64,000 nucleotides of DNA from Photobacterium profundum SS9 (GTDB lineage: Bacteria > Pseudomonadota > Gammaproteobacteria > Enterobacterales > Vibrionaceae): the NCBI RefSeq assembly GCF_000196255.1, contig NC_006370.1, positions 3,792,791-3,856,790 on the forward strand, written 5' to 3'. The notes beneath the pieces are model-generated. The model did no database searches. It saw only the letters and a program-made list of their open reading frames with translations, and was not told the DNA's origin. Position 1 is the first letter of the stretch. The number at the start of each line of letters is the position of its first letter. Below are positions 44,157-53,011 of this stretch, one piece after another. The position numbers were made by a program, and so were the translations under genes.

Positions 44157-45464
44157 ATGATTGGTGTAGAACTATTTATTGTTCTCGCGTTTATTTATTT
44201 AGGCGCAAGAATTGGTGGTATTGGTATCGGTCTTGCTGGTGCTGCTGGTGTTATTGTGTTATCGCTAATTTTAGGGGTACCAACAAGCCAAGCATTTATT
44301 CCGGTGGATGTAATTTTAATTATCATGTCAGTTATCACAGCGATTGCAGCAATGCAGGTAGCAGGTGGTATGGACTGGTTAGTTGAATTAGCAGAAAACT
44401 TCCTTCGAAAAAATCCTAAGCACATTACTTTTTACGCGCCAATCGTGACATATGTTATGACACTGATGGCGGGTACAGGACACACTGCATTCTCTACGCT
44501 TCCAGTTATTGCTGAAGTCGCTAAAGAGCAAGGCATTCGCCCTTCACGCCCACTCTCTATTGCGGTTGTTGCATCTCAGGTTGCGATTACGGCATCACCA
44601 ATTTCAGCGGCTGTTGTTTTCTTCTCTGGCCTGCTTGAACCAATGGGCATCGGTTATCTAACACTGCTTGCGATTTGTATTCCAACAACGTTTATCGCCT
44701 GTATGGTTGGTGCATTCGTTGCTAACTTCCTAGGCTGTGAACTAAAAGATGATCCAATATATCAAGATCGCCTAGCAAAAGGTCTTATCAAGCTTAAAGG
44801 TTCTGGTAAGCGTGAGATTCTACCAACAGCGAAGCCTGCAACGTTCATCTTCCTTGGCGCTATCGCATTTGTTGTTTGCTACGCAGCAGCAATCTCAAGC
44901 TCTGTGGGTCTGATTGAAAACCCAGCACTTGGTCGTAACGAAGCAATCATGACCGTTATGCTAGCAGCAGCTGCAGCTATCGTGACTTTCACAAAAATCG
45001 ATGCTTCTAAAATTGCAGCGGCACCAACATTCCGCTCTGGTATGACAGCATGTATCTGTGTATTAGGTGTGGCATGGTTAGGTTCTACGTTCGTTAACTC
45101 ACACGTTGATGGCATTAAAGAAGTAGCGGGTGCACTACTTAGTGACTACCCATGGATGCTAGCGATTATCTTGTTCCTTGCATCTATGTTGCTTTACTCT
45201 CAAGGCGCAACCACTGTAGCACTAATGCCTGCAGCATTGGCTATCGGTGTTGCTCCTCTTACTGCTATCGCATCTTTTGCAGCAGTAAGTGCGCTGTTCG
45301 TACTACCTACTTACCCAACGCTACTAGCAGCGGTTGAGATGGATGACACAGGCTCTACACGTATCGGTAACCTTGTATTTAACCACCCATTCTTTATTCC
45401 AGGTGTGGTAACTATCTCTACGTCAGTAGGGCTAGGCTTCTTGATTGGCGGCATTATTCTTTAA
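44157..45464 (+). CDS. dcuA: Anaerobic C4-dicarboxylate transporter DcuA
   Basis: Inner-membrane antiporter that exchanges aspartate, fumarate or malate for succinate. The 435-residue protein has about ten helices and the family segments MAGTGHTAFSTLPVIAEVAKE and ASQVAITASPISAAVV. Together with aspA and frdABCD in this window it completes a fumarate respiration route: aspartate in, fumarate made, succinate out. AGGACA precedes the ATG. Confidence 0.96.
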   Translation: MIGVELFIVLAFIYLGARIGGIGIGLAGAAGVIVLSLILGVPTSQAFIPVDVILIIMSVITAIAAMQVAGGMDWLVELAENFLRKNPKHITFYAPIVTYVMTLMAGTGHTAFSTLPVIAEVAKEQGIRPSRPLSIAVVASQVAITASPISAAVVFFSGLLEPMGIGYLTLLAICIPTTFIACMVGAFVANFLGCELKDDPIYQDRLAKGLIKLKGSGKREILPTAKPATFIFLGAIAFVVCYAAAISSSVGLIENPALGRNEAIMTVMLAAAAAIVTFTKIDASKIAAAPTFRSGMTACICVLGVAWLGSTFVNSHVDGIKEVAGALLSDYPWMLAIILFLASMLLYSQGATTVALMPAALAIGVAPLTAIASFAAVSALFVLPTYPTLLAAVEMDDTGSTRIGNLVFNHPFFIPGVVTISTSVGLGFLIGGIIL

Positions 45465-45487
45465 TCGCTAAACAAGCACATACAACT

Positions 45488-45517
45488 AAGGCTACCTTCG
45501 GGTGGCCTTTTTCTTTT
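45488..45517 (+). terminator. Intrinsic terminator of dcuA
   Basis: AAGGCTACC-TTCG-GGTGGCCTT stem with a stable tetraloop, followed by a T-rich tract. Confidence 0.92.
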
Positions 45518-45965
45518 ATACAGAATACGTCTCACACGTCAGCTTCTATTCATACCATTCTAGATACATTAGGGCGTGTAGTTATTTTGATTAGTATGAA
45601 ATGGTAATGAATAGTCAGTCGATGCTAGATAAATACAGAGATAATACTACATGCTAGAGATATCAAAGGTTGAGTAAAATAGGTATTGAAGACAGCAAGA
45701 TGTGCCTGATGATAATTTTGAAGAAGTAGATTGAGCAGGTTGCTCACAAAGCAGTAAAGTGAAGAATTAAATCTCCGCCCCATCCTAGGGCGAAGACCAT
45801 GAACAAACACGGATTCCCATCGTCTTTGTTCGAGCCAAACAAGCTATTATTCCCCAACAACTTATTTGATATGTCTCAGTTTGTTACAGTTCAGGCTTAA
45901 GACAGGAAAGCCTAGGCACTTATAATAGTAGATTAGATAAGCCCTGCGATAGAGGTAAAAGCGTT
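45518..45965. other. Gene-free region upstream of the LysR gene
   Basis: About 450 bases without a supported gene. A 61-codon minus-strand frame at 45625-45810 has no recognisable domain. The 3' part must carry the LysR promoter. Confidence 0.4.
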
Positions 45966-46883
45966 ATGCAGCGATGCAAAAATGGTATGAAGCTAGACGA
46001 CCTACGCGCTCTGATTGCGATAGCCCAGCATGGAAGTTTTAGAGCAGCAGCCAATGCGTTAGACATCCCCCCTGCGACCCTGAGCCGTCGATTACAACGA
46101 CTAGAAGATACCCTTGGTAGCCAACTGGTTATCCGCGATAGCCGCAATGTGGCATTAACCCCATTAGGGCAAAATTACTTTGAACGCTGCCAGCCATTGC
46201 TTGACGAATTACAAGCCACGACCAGTGAATTAATGGATACCAGCAGCTCAAACCCGAGAGGGGCATTGAGGATCTCTGCCCCTGTAGGTTTGCTGACGTA
46301 TCAGCTCATGCCATTATTCAATCAGTTTTTGGCGCTTTACCCAGAAGTCACACTTTCGCTTAATCATTTATCGAATCAACACCATGATTACAGCCAAGAG
46401 CAATACGACGTTGTTTTCCGGGTGGGGCAACAGCCCAATTCGAGCTTTGCCGCCGCCAAAATTGGCGAATCACAACGTACGCTCGTCGCATCACCAGAAT
46501 ACCTTGCACAATATGGTATACCGCATCACCCTGATGAATTAAACCACCATTCTCGCTTAGCTACAGTGCCAGAGTTTGAGTGGGCACTCACTTGTAAAAC
46601 GGATGTCGCACACCCGGAAACGATCTGGATCAATTCCCCTGTGCGTATGGCGATTGCCGATCTAAATAGTGTAAAACAAGCAGCAATAAGCGGATTGGGT
46701 ATCGCGTGTTTGCCTAATTATGTAGTAGCAGATGCCCTAGAAAAATCCACTCTCACCACCATGATGGATGACTGGTATTCCCCACCACGTCCCATTTATA
46801 TGCTGTATCAACGCTTGGGGTATGTACCAAATCATATAACGTGTTTTATCGATTTCATGCGAAATGCACTAACAGGAACATAA
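45966..46883 (+). CDS. LysR-family transcriptional regulator
   Basis: DNA-binding regulator with an N-terminal winged helix-turn-helix (LDDLRALIAIAQHGSFRAAANAL...TLSRRLQRLEDTLG) and a C-terminal periplasmic-binding-protein-like effector domain. The sequence (FRVGQQPNSSFAAAKIG, SPVRMAIADLNSVKQAAISGLG) places it in the CrgA/AaeR-like branch. The ATG at 45966 has a GAGG site; an internal ATG at 45987 begins the conserved domain and is the alternative. It lies alone on the plus strand, so no target can be assigned from a divergent neighbour. Confidence 0.92.
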   Translation: MQRCKNGMKLDDLRALIAIAQHGSFRAAANALDIPPATLSRRLQRLEDTLGSQLVIRDSRNVALTPLGQNYFERCQPLLDELQATTSELMDTSSSNPRGALRISAPVGLLTYQLMPLFNQFLALYPEVTLSLNHLSNQHHDYSQEQYDVVFRVGQQPNSSFAAAKIGESQRTLVASPEYLAQYGIPHHPDELNHHSRLATVPEFEWALTCKTDVAHPETIWINSPVRMAIADLNSVKQAAISGLGIACLPNYVVADALEKSTLTTMMDDWYSPPRPIYMLYQRLGYVPNHITCFIDFMRNALTGT

Positions 46884-47032
46884 ATTGATTGCCCAACGAT
46901 GAAACCAATATGTTTAAAAGGCGGTCCTAAAGAGTATAGTTACGGTAATGGCCGACACGTTAATGCCATTAATATGTACCTAATAGATAAAATAGCCTAA
47001 TCTGGATTCGCCTGTAGAAGAGTCAAATAAGC

Positions 47033-47111
47033 ATGATTGGATTGAACAAAAATCGCGAGATGTCCCCGCATCGTTTCCCTCTTTTTAATACTGGGAACCC
47101 TATTAATTAGT
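47033..47111 (+). other. Out-of-frame start and signal peptide region of dsbD
   Basis: ATG at 47033 with an upstream GAAGAG site opens the frame MIGLNKN and stops at 47108-47110. The dsbD frame, read upstream from its GTG, encodes [20 protein letters not shown] and then VFSLPTRA, a textbook signal peptide, but has no standard start codon before a stop at 47043. Skipping one base in the AAAAA run (47048-47052) joins the two into a complete N-terminus. Confidence 0.7.
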
Positions 47112-48944
47112 GTGTTTAGCCTACCAACACGAGCAGAATTTTCGCTATCAGGGCTCTTCAATGATACTCAAAGCACCAATAAATTTGTCACCGTCGATGA
47201 GGCCTTTCCGTTTAATTTTAGCCAACAAGGCGATCGTGTTTACCTCGATTGGCAAGTTAAACCGGGTTACTACCTGTACCAGCATCAATTGTCTGTTACG
47301 GGTAATGATACACAGCTAGGCCAGATAGATATCCCTCCAGGCAAACCATACAAAGATGAATTCTTTGGGCAAGTCAATATTTATACCGACCCATTAACAG
47401 TGACGGTGCCCATTCTTGAAGCCACAAATAACTCGACACTCACCGTGCGTTATCAAGGCTGTGCCAAGGCTGGATTTTGCTACCCGCCAGAAATTCGTCA
47501 AGTACCACTATCAGCTGTTATAGGCTCAAAAGCGAAAGTGAGTACTAACACATCAGATAACATAGATACTCGTGAAGGTACTGACCAGCAGGCTCAAACG
47601 TCTGCCATAACACCAACAGTACAACCAACCAATACTTCAAGCCTTGCAGCAATAAACTCGGCAACGACTGCAGCACCTGCCACGCAACAAGATCAACTGG
47701 CTAGCGATCTTGCTGCTCAATGGTGGACCCCCTTCTTGTTCCTTGCTTTAGGTGTAGGTTTAGCGTTTACGCCATGTGTACTTCCGATGTACCCAATCCT
47801 GACTGGTATTGTGTTAGGTGGCGGTAAACTTAGCCAAGGTCGGGCATTTCGACTGGCCTTTATTTATGTGCAAGGCATGGCGCTGACATACACCTTATTA
47901 GGGTTAGTGGTTGCTTCTGCTGGCATGCAATTTCAAGCAGCACTGCAACACCCTTATGTATTAATTGCATTAAGCGTCATGTTTATATTACTCGCACTGT
48001 CTATGTTTGGGGCTTATAACTTACAGCTGCCAAGCAGTGTGCAAACATGGTTAAGTGGCCTAAGCAACAAGCAACAAGGTGGCAGTATCGGTGGCGTATT
48101 TGCGATGGGGGCAATCTCTGGCTTAGTCTGCTCACCGTGTACAACTGCCCCATTATCTGGCGCCTTAATGTATGTCGCACAAAGTGGTGATTTACTAACG
48201 GGTGCCATCGCTCTGTATGCACTCGCCATCGGTATGGGGATCCCTCTGATTCTTGCCGCTATGTTTGGTAACAAGCTACTACCCAAAGCGGGCAACTGGA
48301 TGATCCATGTAAAAATATTCTTCGGGTTTATTTTATTAGCCGTGCCTATTTTCTTACTAGAGCGCATTTTACCGCATCAGTGGGTGCCTTATTTATGGTC
48401 TGCATTGGGCATTGCAGCATTTGGTTGGTTGTATCACATCAAAACCACCATGCCGGCATCATGGCGTAGCAGTACATTGGCTGTTGTGGCTATCTTGGGG
48501 TTATTCAGTGCAACCCAGCCTTTGTATCAAGCCATTACTGGCACGCAGCCAACAACAACAAGTGAGTCAAATAACATAGAATTTCAACGTATCGCCAATA
48601 TCGACGAGCTTAATAGCGCATTAGCTGCAGCAAAAGCACAAGGCAAACCCGTGATGTTAGATTTTTACGCTGACTGGTGTGTGGCGTGTAAAGAATTTGA
48701 AAAGTACACCTTCCATGATGCTTCGGTTATGCCCGAGTTAAACAAATTTGTTTTACTGCAAGCCGATGTGACAAGGAGTTCACCGCAAGATATTCAATTG
48801 CTGAAAGAGATGAATGTGTTGGGCTTACCTACTATCGACTTTTGGGATAAAGAAGGTAATCCACAAAAGAATGCACGTCTAACGGGCTTCATGAAAGCAT
48901 CCCCTTTTCTTGAACATATCCAACGTCAAACCGCAAATAATTAA
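47112..48944 (+). CDS. dsbD: Thiol:disulfide interchange protein DsbD
   Basis: Inner-membrane electron conveyor passing reductant from cytoplasmic thioredoxin to periplasmic DsbC/CcmG. The order of domains is complete. The N-terminal immunoglobulin-like alpha domain has the cysteine pair in [11 protein letters not shown]. The eight-helix beta domain has [13 protein letters not shown] and [12 protein letters not shown]. The C-terminal thioredoxin gamma domain has [11 protein letters not shown]. The only in-frame standard start near the N-terminus is GTG at 47112, which leaves no usable export signal; the real start is probably ATG 47033 across a one-base frameshift. The gene lies in the dsbD-dcuA-aspA neighbourhood as in E. 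coli. Confidence 0.93.
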   Translation: MFSLPTRAEFSLSGLFNDTQSTNKFVTVDEAFPFNFSQQGDRVYLDWQVKPGYYLYQHQLSVTGNDTQLGQIDIPPGKPYKDEFFGQVNIYTDPLTVTVPILEATNNSTLTVRYQGCAKAGFCYPPEIRQVPLSAVIGSKAKVSTNTSDNIDTREGTDQQAQTSAITPTVQPTNTSSLAAINSATTAAPATQQDQLASDLAAQWWTPFLFLALGVGLAFTPCVLPMYPILTGIVLGGGKLSQGRAFRLAFIYVQGMALTYTLLGLVVASAGMQFQAALQHPYVLIALSVMFILLALSMFGAYNLQLPSSVQTWLSGLSNKQQGGSIGGVFAMGAISGLVCSPCTTAPLSGALMYVAQSGDLLTGAIALYALAIGMGIPLILAAMFGNKLLPKAGNWMIHVKIFFGFILLAVPIFLLERILPHQWVPYLWSALGIAAFGWLYHIKTTMPASWRSSTLAVVAILGLFSATQPLYQAITGTQPTTTSESNNIEFQRIANIDELNSALAAAKAQGKPVMLDFYADWCVACKEFEKYTFHDASVMPELNKFVLLQADVTRSSPQDIQLLKEMNVLGLPTIDFWDKEGNPQKNARLTGFMKASPFLEHIQRQTANN

Positions 48945-48972
48945 CAGCGAAAACCGATAACGTAGTAAATGA

Positions 48973-49002
48973 AAAAAGAGTGCTAAATAGCACTCTTTTT
49001 TT
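48973..49002 (+). terminator. Intrinsic terminator of dsbD
   Basis: AAAAAAGAGTGCT-AAAT-AGCACTCTTTTTTT, immediately after dsbD. Confidence 0.93.
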
Positions 49003-49150
49003 CGATTTTTTCAGCAATACGCGGATTGAGCATGATTATTACATCTATCGTCAAGCCTTGCCTGATCCAGCTCTTATCTTGAGTGTTAACGAATTGATCT
49101 GGTTTTATAGCAGTGATAGCGTAATTAAAAATAATAGTGAAAAGGTAGCC

Positions 49151-49786
49151 ATGGACGCTCAATACACGATTGTTATCGCTGATGATCACCCCTTGTTTCG
49201 TAATGCACTTTTTCAATCAGTGCATATGGCGATCAGCGGTGCCAATCTACTCGAAGCTGAATCGCTTGATACCCTGCTCAGCTTATTAGAAAAAGAAAAT
49301 GATGTAGATTTATTGCTGCTCGATCTAAAAATGCCGGGCGCGAATGGCATGTCAGGTTTAATTCAACTGCGTAACCAATATCCAGACTTACCCATCGTCG
49401 TGATATCTGCCAGTGAAGAAATTACGGTTGTAAAGCAGGTTCGCAGCCACGGTGCATTTGGCTTTATTCCTAAATCAAGTGATATGCGCGCGCTAATCAG
49501 CGCCCTACATCAAGTGCTCGAAGGAGAACCCTTTTTTCCTGAAGGGCTCGGGGATGAAGATGATGAAATTAATGACCTTGCCCAGAAAATAGCCTCATTA
49601 ACTCCCCAGCAATATAAAGTGTTATGCATGCTGTCTGATGGTTTGCTTAATAAGCAAATTGCGTATGAGTTGAATGTATCAGAAGCAACAATCAAAGCTC
49701 ACATGACTGCTATTTTTCGCAAGCTCGGGGTTAAGAGTCGTACTCAGGCCGTGATTCTATTACAGCAAATGGATTTAACCCAATAG
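49151..49786 (+). CDS. crbR: NarL/LuxR-family response regulator, CrbR-like
   Basis: Two-component response regulator of 211 residues. The receiver domain has ADDHP near the N-terminus, phospho-acceptor Asp in LLLLDLKMPG and the conserved Lys in FIPKSS. The LuxR-type helix-turn-helix has LTPQQYKVLCMLSDGLLNKQIA...EATIKAH. The open frame starts at 48980, inside the dsbD terminator, so the ATG at 49151 (AAAGG upstream) is used. In V. cholerae the regulator after dsbD partners CrbS to activate acs. crbS and acs both lie in this window, which supports the name, though the assignment is by context and family. Confidence 0.78.
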   Translation: MDAQYTIVIADDHPLFRNALFQSVHMAISGANLLEAESLDTLLSLLEKENDVDLLLLDLKMPGANGMSGLIQLRNQYPDLPIVVISASEEITVVKQVRSHGAFGFIPKSSDMRALISALHQVLEGEPFFPEGLGDEDDEINDLAQKIASLTPQQYKVLCMLSDGLLNKQIAYELNVSEATIKAHMTAIFRKLGVKSRTQAVILLQQMDLTQ

Positions 49787-50088
49787 GTTATAAAAACATC
49801 AGGTATTAATTTATCTTCGTTAATACCTGAAGATACCTTTCAAAAAACACACCAAAACAGCGACTTCAACATAATCTCATTTCAAAGCCACACAGAAAGC
49901 AATAATCACCTATTACCCACTGTAAATAGGGGTGATTATTCAACATTGACAAATTTAAATACAATTTAATATCAAAAAAAAACCCTTAAAAGCATGTATT
50001 TTTGCTAACATCATTAATATCATAGAAAAAACCAGTAAAAGGTCATCATTCTTTCACACTATTAACGATTTTAATTTAGGGGGTTATT
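49787..50088. other. AT-rich gap with two inverted repeats
   Basis: There are two stem-loops. CAGGTATTAA / TTAATACCTG is a perfect 10-base stem at 49800-49829. AATAATCACC / GGTGATTATT is at 49901-49940. Neither is followed by a good T tract on the plus strand. No gene was seen. Confidence 0.45.
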
Positions 50089-50721
50089 TTGCTCAGCGTC
50101 CTTCTCACCCAGTTTGTCCTCATTTGGGCTGTTGTCGATCCTATCGGTTCAGTGCCCGTATACCTTGCTCAAACCAGCCACCTAAATGCACAACAACGCC
50201 GCTTAGTCGCACTAAAAGCCATTGCTATTTCTGCCGGCATTTTATTGTTCTTTATTATTATCGGTCAGATATTACTGGAAGCGATGCAAATTCCTCTGCC
50301 CGCTTTCCAAGCGGCGGGGGGGCTTGTCCTACTGCTTTTTGCCCTGACTATGATCTTTGGTGAAGGTAAAGTTGATCAAGAATGTAAACTAAGCAAACAA
50401 GAAGTTCAGCACTCTGAACTTGGTAGTTTAGCGGTATACCCTCTAGCCGTACCTTCCATTGCATCACCGGGAGCAATGATGGCCGTGGTGATGTTAACGG
50501 ATAACAACCGTTACTCGTTGGGCGATCAGGTAGTCACGACATTGGTGATGCTGAGTGTTTTATTGGTCACCTTACTATTGATGCTTGGGGCGAATAAGAT
50601 TCAGAAATACATCGGCAATGTTGGGGCTGCGATTATCAGCCGAGTGATGGGATTAATCCTTGCCGCAGTAGCAGTCAACAACTTGCTTATTGGTATCAAA
50701 GATTTTTACCTTATGGCTTAG
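50089..50721 (+). CDS. MarC-family (UPF0056) inner-membrane protein
   Basis: Integral membrane protein of 210 residues with about six helices and the family N-terminus FVLIWAVVDPIGSVPVYL. The middle YPLAVPSIASPGAMMAV motif and C-terminal SRVMGLILAAVAVNNLLIG are also present. Members were once linked to antibiotic resistance without proof; the function is unknown. The TTG start is chosen because a strong AGGGGG site lies six bases upstream and no nearer ATG exists. No operon partner is evident. Confidence 0.88.
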   Translation: MLSVLLTQFVLIWAVVDPIGSVPVYLAQTSHLNAQQRRLVALKAIAISAGILLFFIIIGQILLEAMQIPLPAFQAAGGLVLLLFALTMIFGEGKVDQECKLSKQEVQHSELGSLAVYPLAVPSIASPGAMMAVVMLTDNNRYSLGDQVVTTLVMLSVLLVTLLLMLGANKIQKYIGNVGAAIISRVMGLILAAVAVNNLLIGIKDFYLMA

Positions 50722-50779
50722 ACCTTCGGCTAATACAACAAGTCATTAACATACTAAATTTCTATCTCACCTCACAAAA

Positions 50780-50809
50780 CCGCCTATTTCTGGGCGATTT
50801 TTTTGTTTT
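50780..50809 (+). terminator. Intrinsic terminator of the marC-like gene
   Basis: CGCC-TATTTCTG-GGCG hairpin followed by seven T and further T-rich sequence. Confidence 0.7.
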
Positions 50810-50923
50810 TAGCACGACTAAAGTTGCACTGTTTAGTTGTGAGATCGTTGCTATTGTCTTCCTGTAACATTTTATTAACGCGCATTTGCCGCGATTATTA
50901 ACATGACGTGTAAGGAGATGACT

Positions 50924-51190
50924 ATGGCGTTTGAATCCAAGGAGCAGGCTAAGGCCTACTGGAAAGAAAACCTCAGTACAATGGCTTACCTACTCACTAT
51001 TTGGTTCATGGTTTCGTTCGGTGCCGGCATTTTATTTGTCGATGTTCTTAACAACTTCCAAATCGGTGGCTTCAAATTAGGGTTTTGGTTCTCGCAACAG
51101 GGTTCCATTTATACCTTTGTGGTACTGATTTTTGTCTACGTAGTGCGCATGAATGCACTCGATCGTAAATTCAACGTACAAGAAGACTAA
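50924..51190 (+). CDS. DUF4212 small membrane subunit
   Basis: An 88-residue protein with two membrane helices (MAYLLTIWFMVSFGAGILFV and YTFVVLIFVYVV). The conserved FQIGGFKLGFWFSQQGS segment lies between them, typical of DUF4212, which is found next to sodium:solute symporters. ATG 50924 is preceded by TAAGGAG, so the longer frame from 50903 is rejected. Ten bases separate it from the symporter gene, indicating a two-component transporter operon. The exact role is unknown. Confidence 0.92.
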   Translation: MAFESKEQAKAYWKENLSTMAYLLTIWFMVSFGAGILFVDVLNNFQIGGFKLGFWFSQQGSIYTFVVLIFVYVVRMNALDRKFNVQED

Positions 51191-51200
51191 GAGGTTAGTT

Positions 51201-52904
51201 ATGGATATCCAAACCTGGACGTTTATTTTAGTGGGCATCACCTTTTCGGTGTATATCGGTATTGCCATTTGGGCACGCGCAGGAACCACAAGTGAGTTCT
51301 ATGTTGCTGGCGGTGGGGTTCATCCTATTGCGAATGGTATGGCTACCGCAGCTGACTGGATGTCGGCAGCATCGTTTATTTCAATGGCAGGTATCATCTC
51401 ATTCGTCGGTTACGATGGCGGTGTATACCTAATGGGCTGGACGGGTGGTTATGTACTACTCGCACTGTGTCTTGCGCCTTACTTACGTAAATTTGGTCAG
51501 TTTACTGTACCTGATTTCATTGGTGAGCGTTACTATTCTAGAACTGCACGTATGGTCGCTGTCTTTTGTGCCATCTTCGTTTCGTTTACTTACGTAGCAG
51601 GTCAAATGCGTGGCGTTGGGGTTGTATTTGCCCGTTTCCTCGAAGTGGATATCAATGTTGGTATCATCATCGGTATGGGCATCGTATTCTTCTACGCCGT
51701 GCTTGGTGGCATGAAAGGCATTACCTACACGCAGGTTGCACAATTTTGTGTTCTTATTTTTGCATTCCTTGTTCCAGCGGTATTTACGTCAATCATGATG
51801 ACGGGTAACAGTATCCCACAGCTTGGTTTAGGTTCTACGCTAACAGGGTCTGAAACATACGTACTTGATAAGCTTGATGGATTAACCACAGAGTTAGGTT
51901 TCACCGCCTACACCGATGGTTCAAAGAGTATGGTTGACGTATTCTTTATCTGTTCTGCATTGATGGTAGGTACTGCCGGTTTGCCGCACGTTATTATTCG
52001 CTTCTTCACGGTTCCTCGCGTGAAAGATGCACGTATTTCTGCGGGCTGGGCGCTACTATTCATTTCGCTACTTTATACCACCGCCCCTTCGGTTGCCGCG
52101 TTTGCTCGTATCAATATGATTGAGACAATCAACGGCTCTGACATGCAAGGTGTATCGGCAGAACAAGCACCAGGTTGGGTTAAAAACTGGGAAAAAACCG
52201 GCCTAGTTACGTGGGAAGACAAGAACAACGACGGTAAAATGTTCTATTCGGGCGATGAACGTAACGAAATGAATATCAACCGCGACATCATCGTACTGGC
52301 AAGCCCCGAGTTAGCTAATTTACCTAATTGGGTAGTGGCATTGTTGGCAGCTGGTGGCCTAGCCGCAGCATTATCAACCGCTGCAGGGCTATTACTGGTT
52401 ATCTCGACCTCGATATCACATGACTTGTTAAAGAAAGGCTTCAAGCCCGACATGACCGATAAACAGGAGCTATTAGCAGCACGTATCGGTGCAGCTCTCG
52501 CGATAGTCGGTGCTGGTTACCTTGGTATTAATCCGCCAGGATTTGTTGCTCAGGTTGTTGCCTTCTCGTTCGGCTTAGCGGCGGCCTCTTTCTTCCCTGC
52601 AATTATTTTGGGTATCTTCTATAAGAAGATGAACAAAGAAGGTGCGATTGCGGGCATGCTAACGGGTATTACATTTACCGCCTCGTACATCATCTACTTC
52701 AAGTTTATCAACCCAGCGGCAAGCACGCCTGATAACTGGTTCTTTGGTATCAGCCCTGAAGGTATTGGTACGCTAGGTATGTGTCTGAACTTTGTTGTTT
52801 CCATTGTGGTTAACAAGTTCACCGCCGAAGTACCGAAAGAGGTTCAAGATATGATTGAATCGATTCGCTACCCTAAAGGTGCGGGTGAAGCACACGACCA
52901 TTAA
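51201..52904 (+). CDS. Sodium:solute symporter, acetate permease (ActP)-like
   Basis: Inner-membrane SSS/SLC5-family transporter of 567 residues with about 13 helices. It shows SEFYVAGGGVHPIANGMA, AADWMSAASFISMAG and GQFTVPDFIGERYYS near the N-terminus, the arrangement seen in ActP relatives. A 60-residue insertion around residues 300-370 (NGSDMQGVSAEQ...WEDKNNDGK) faces outside the core. The ATG at 51201 follows GAGG. Acetate or a similar short monocarboxylate is the likely substrate given the CrbSR and Acs genes nearby; the specificity is inferred. Confidence 0.88.
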   Translation: MDIQTWTFILVGITFSVYIGIAIWARAGTTSEFYVAGGGVHPIANGMATAADWMSAASFISMAGIISFVGYDGGVYLMGWTGGYVLLALCLAPYLRKFGQFTVPDFIGERYYSRTARMVAVFCAIFVSFTYVAGQMRGVGVVFARFLEVDINVGIIIGMGIVFFYAVLGGMKGITYTQVAQFCVLIFAFLVPAVFTSIMMTGNSIPQLGLGSTLTGSETYVLDKLDGLTTELGFTAYTDGSKSMVDVFFICSALMVGTAGLPHVIIRFFTVPRVKDARISAGWALLFISLLYTTAPSVAAFARINMIETINGSDMQGVSAEQAPGWVKNWEKTGLVTWEDKNNDGKMFYSGDERNEMNINRDIIVLASPELANLPNWVVALLAAGGLAAALSTAAGLLLVISTSISHDLLKKGFKPDMTDKQELLAARIGAALAIVGAGYLGINPPGFVAQVVAFSFGLAAASFFPAIILGIFYKKMNKEGAIAGMLTGITFTASYIIYFKFINPAASTPDNWFFGISPEGIGTLGMCLNFVVSIVVNKFTAEVPKEVQDMIESIRYPKGAGEAHDH

Positions 52905-52951
52905 TCGCTAAAACATGTGTTGAAAAGAAACTCACAACGTAAGTAATAAAC

Positions 52952-52980
52952 AAACGGAGCACCCTGCTCCGTTTTCTTTT
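52952..52980. terminator. Bidirectional terminator between symporter and crbS
   Basis: AAACGGAGC-ACCCT-GCTCCGTTT with T-rich flanks, between convergent genes. Confidence 0.85.
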
Positions 52981-53011
52981 ATCTATTCATCCAATGTTCA
53001 AGCCATATTAA

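Noticed and set aside
45625..45810. 61-codon minus-strand frame upstream of the LysR gene
   Set aside because: Not divergent from LysR at a sensible distance, with no motif or start signal.
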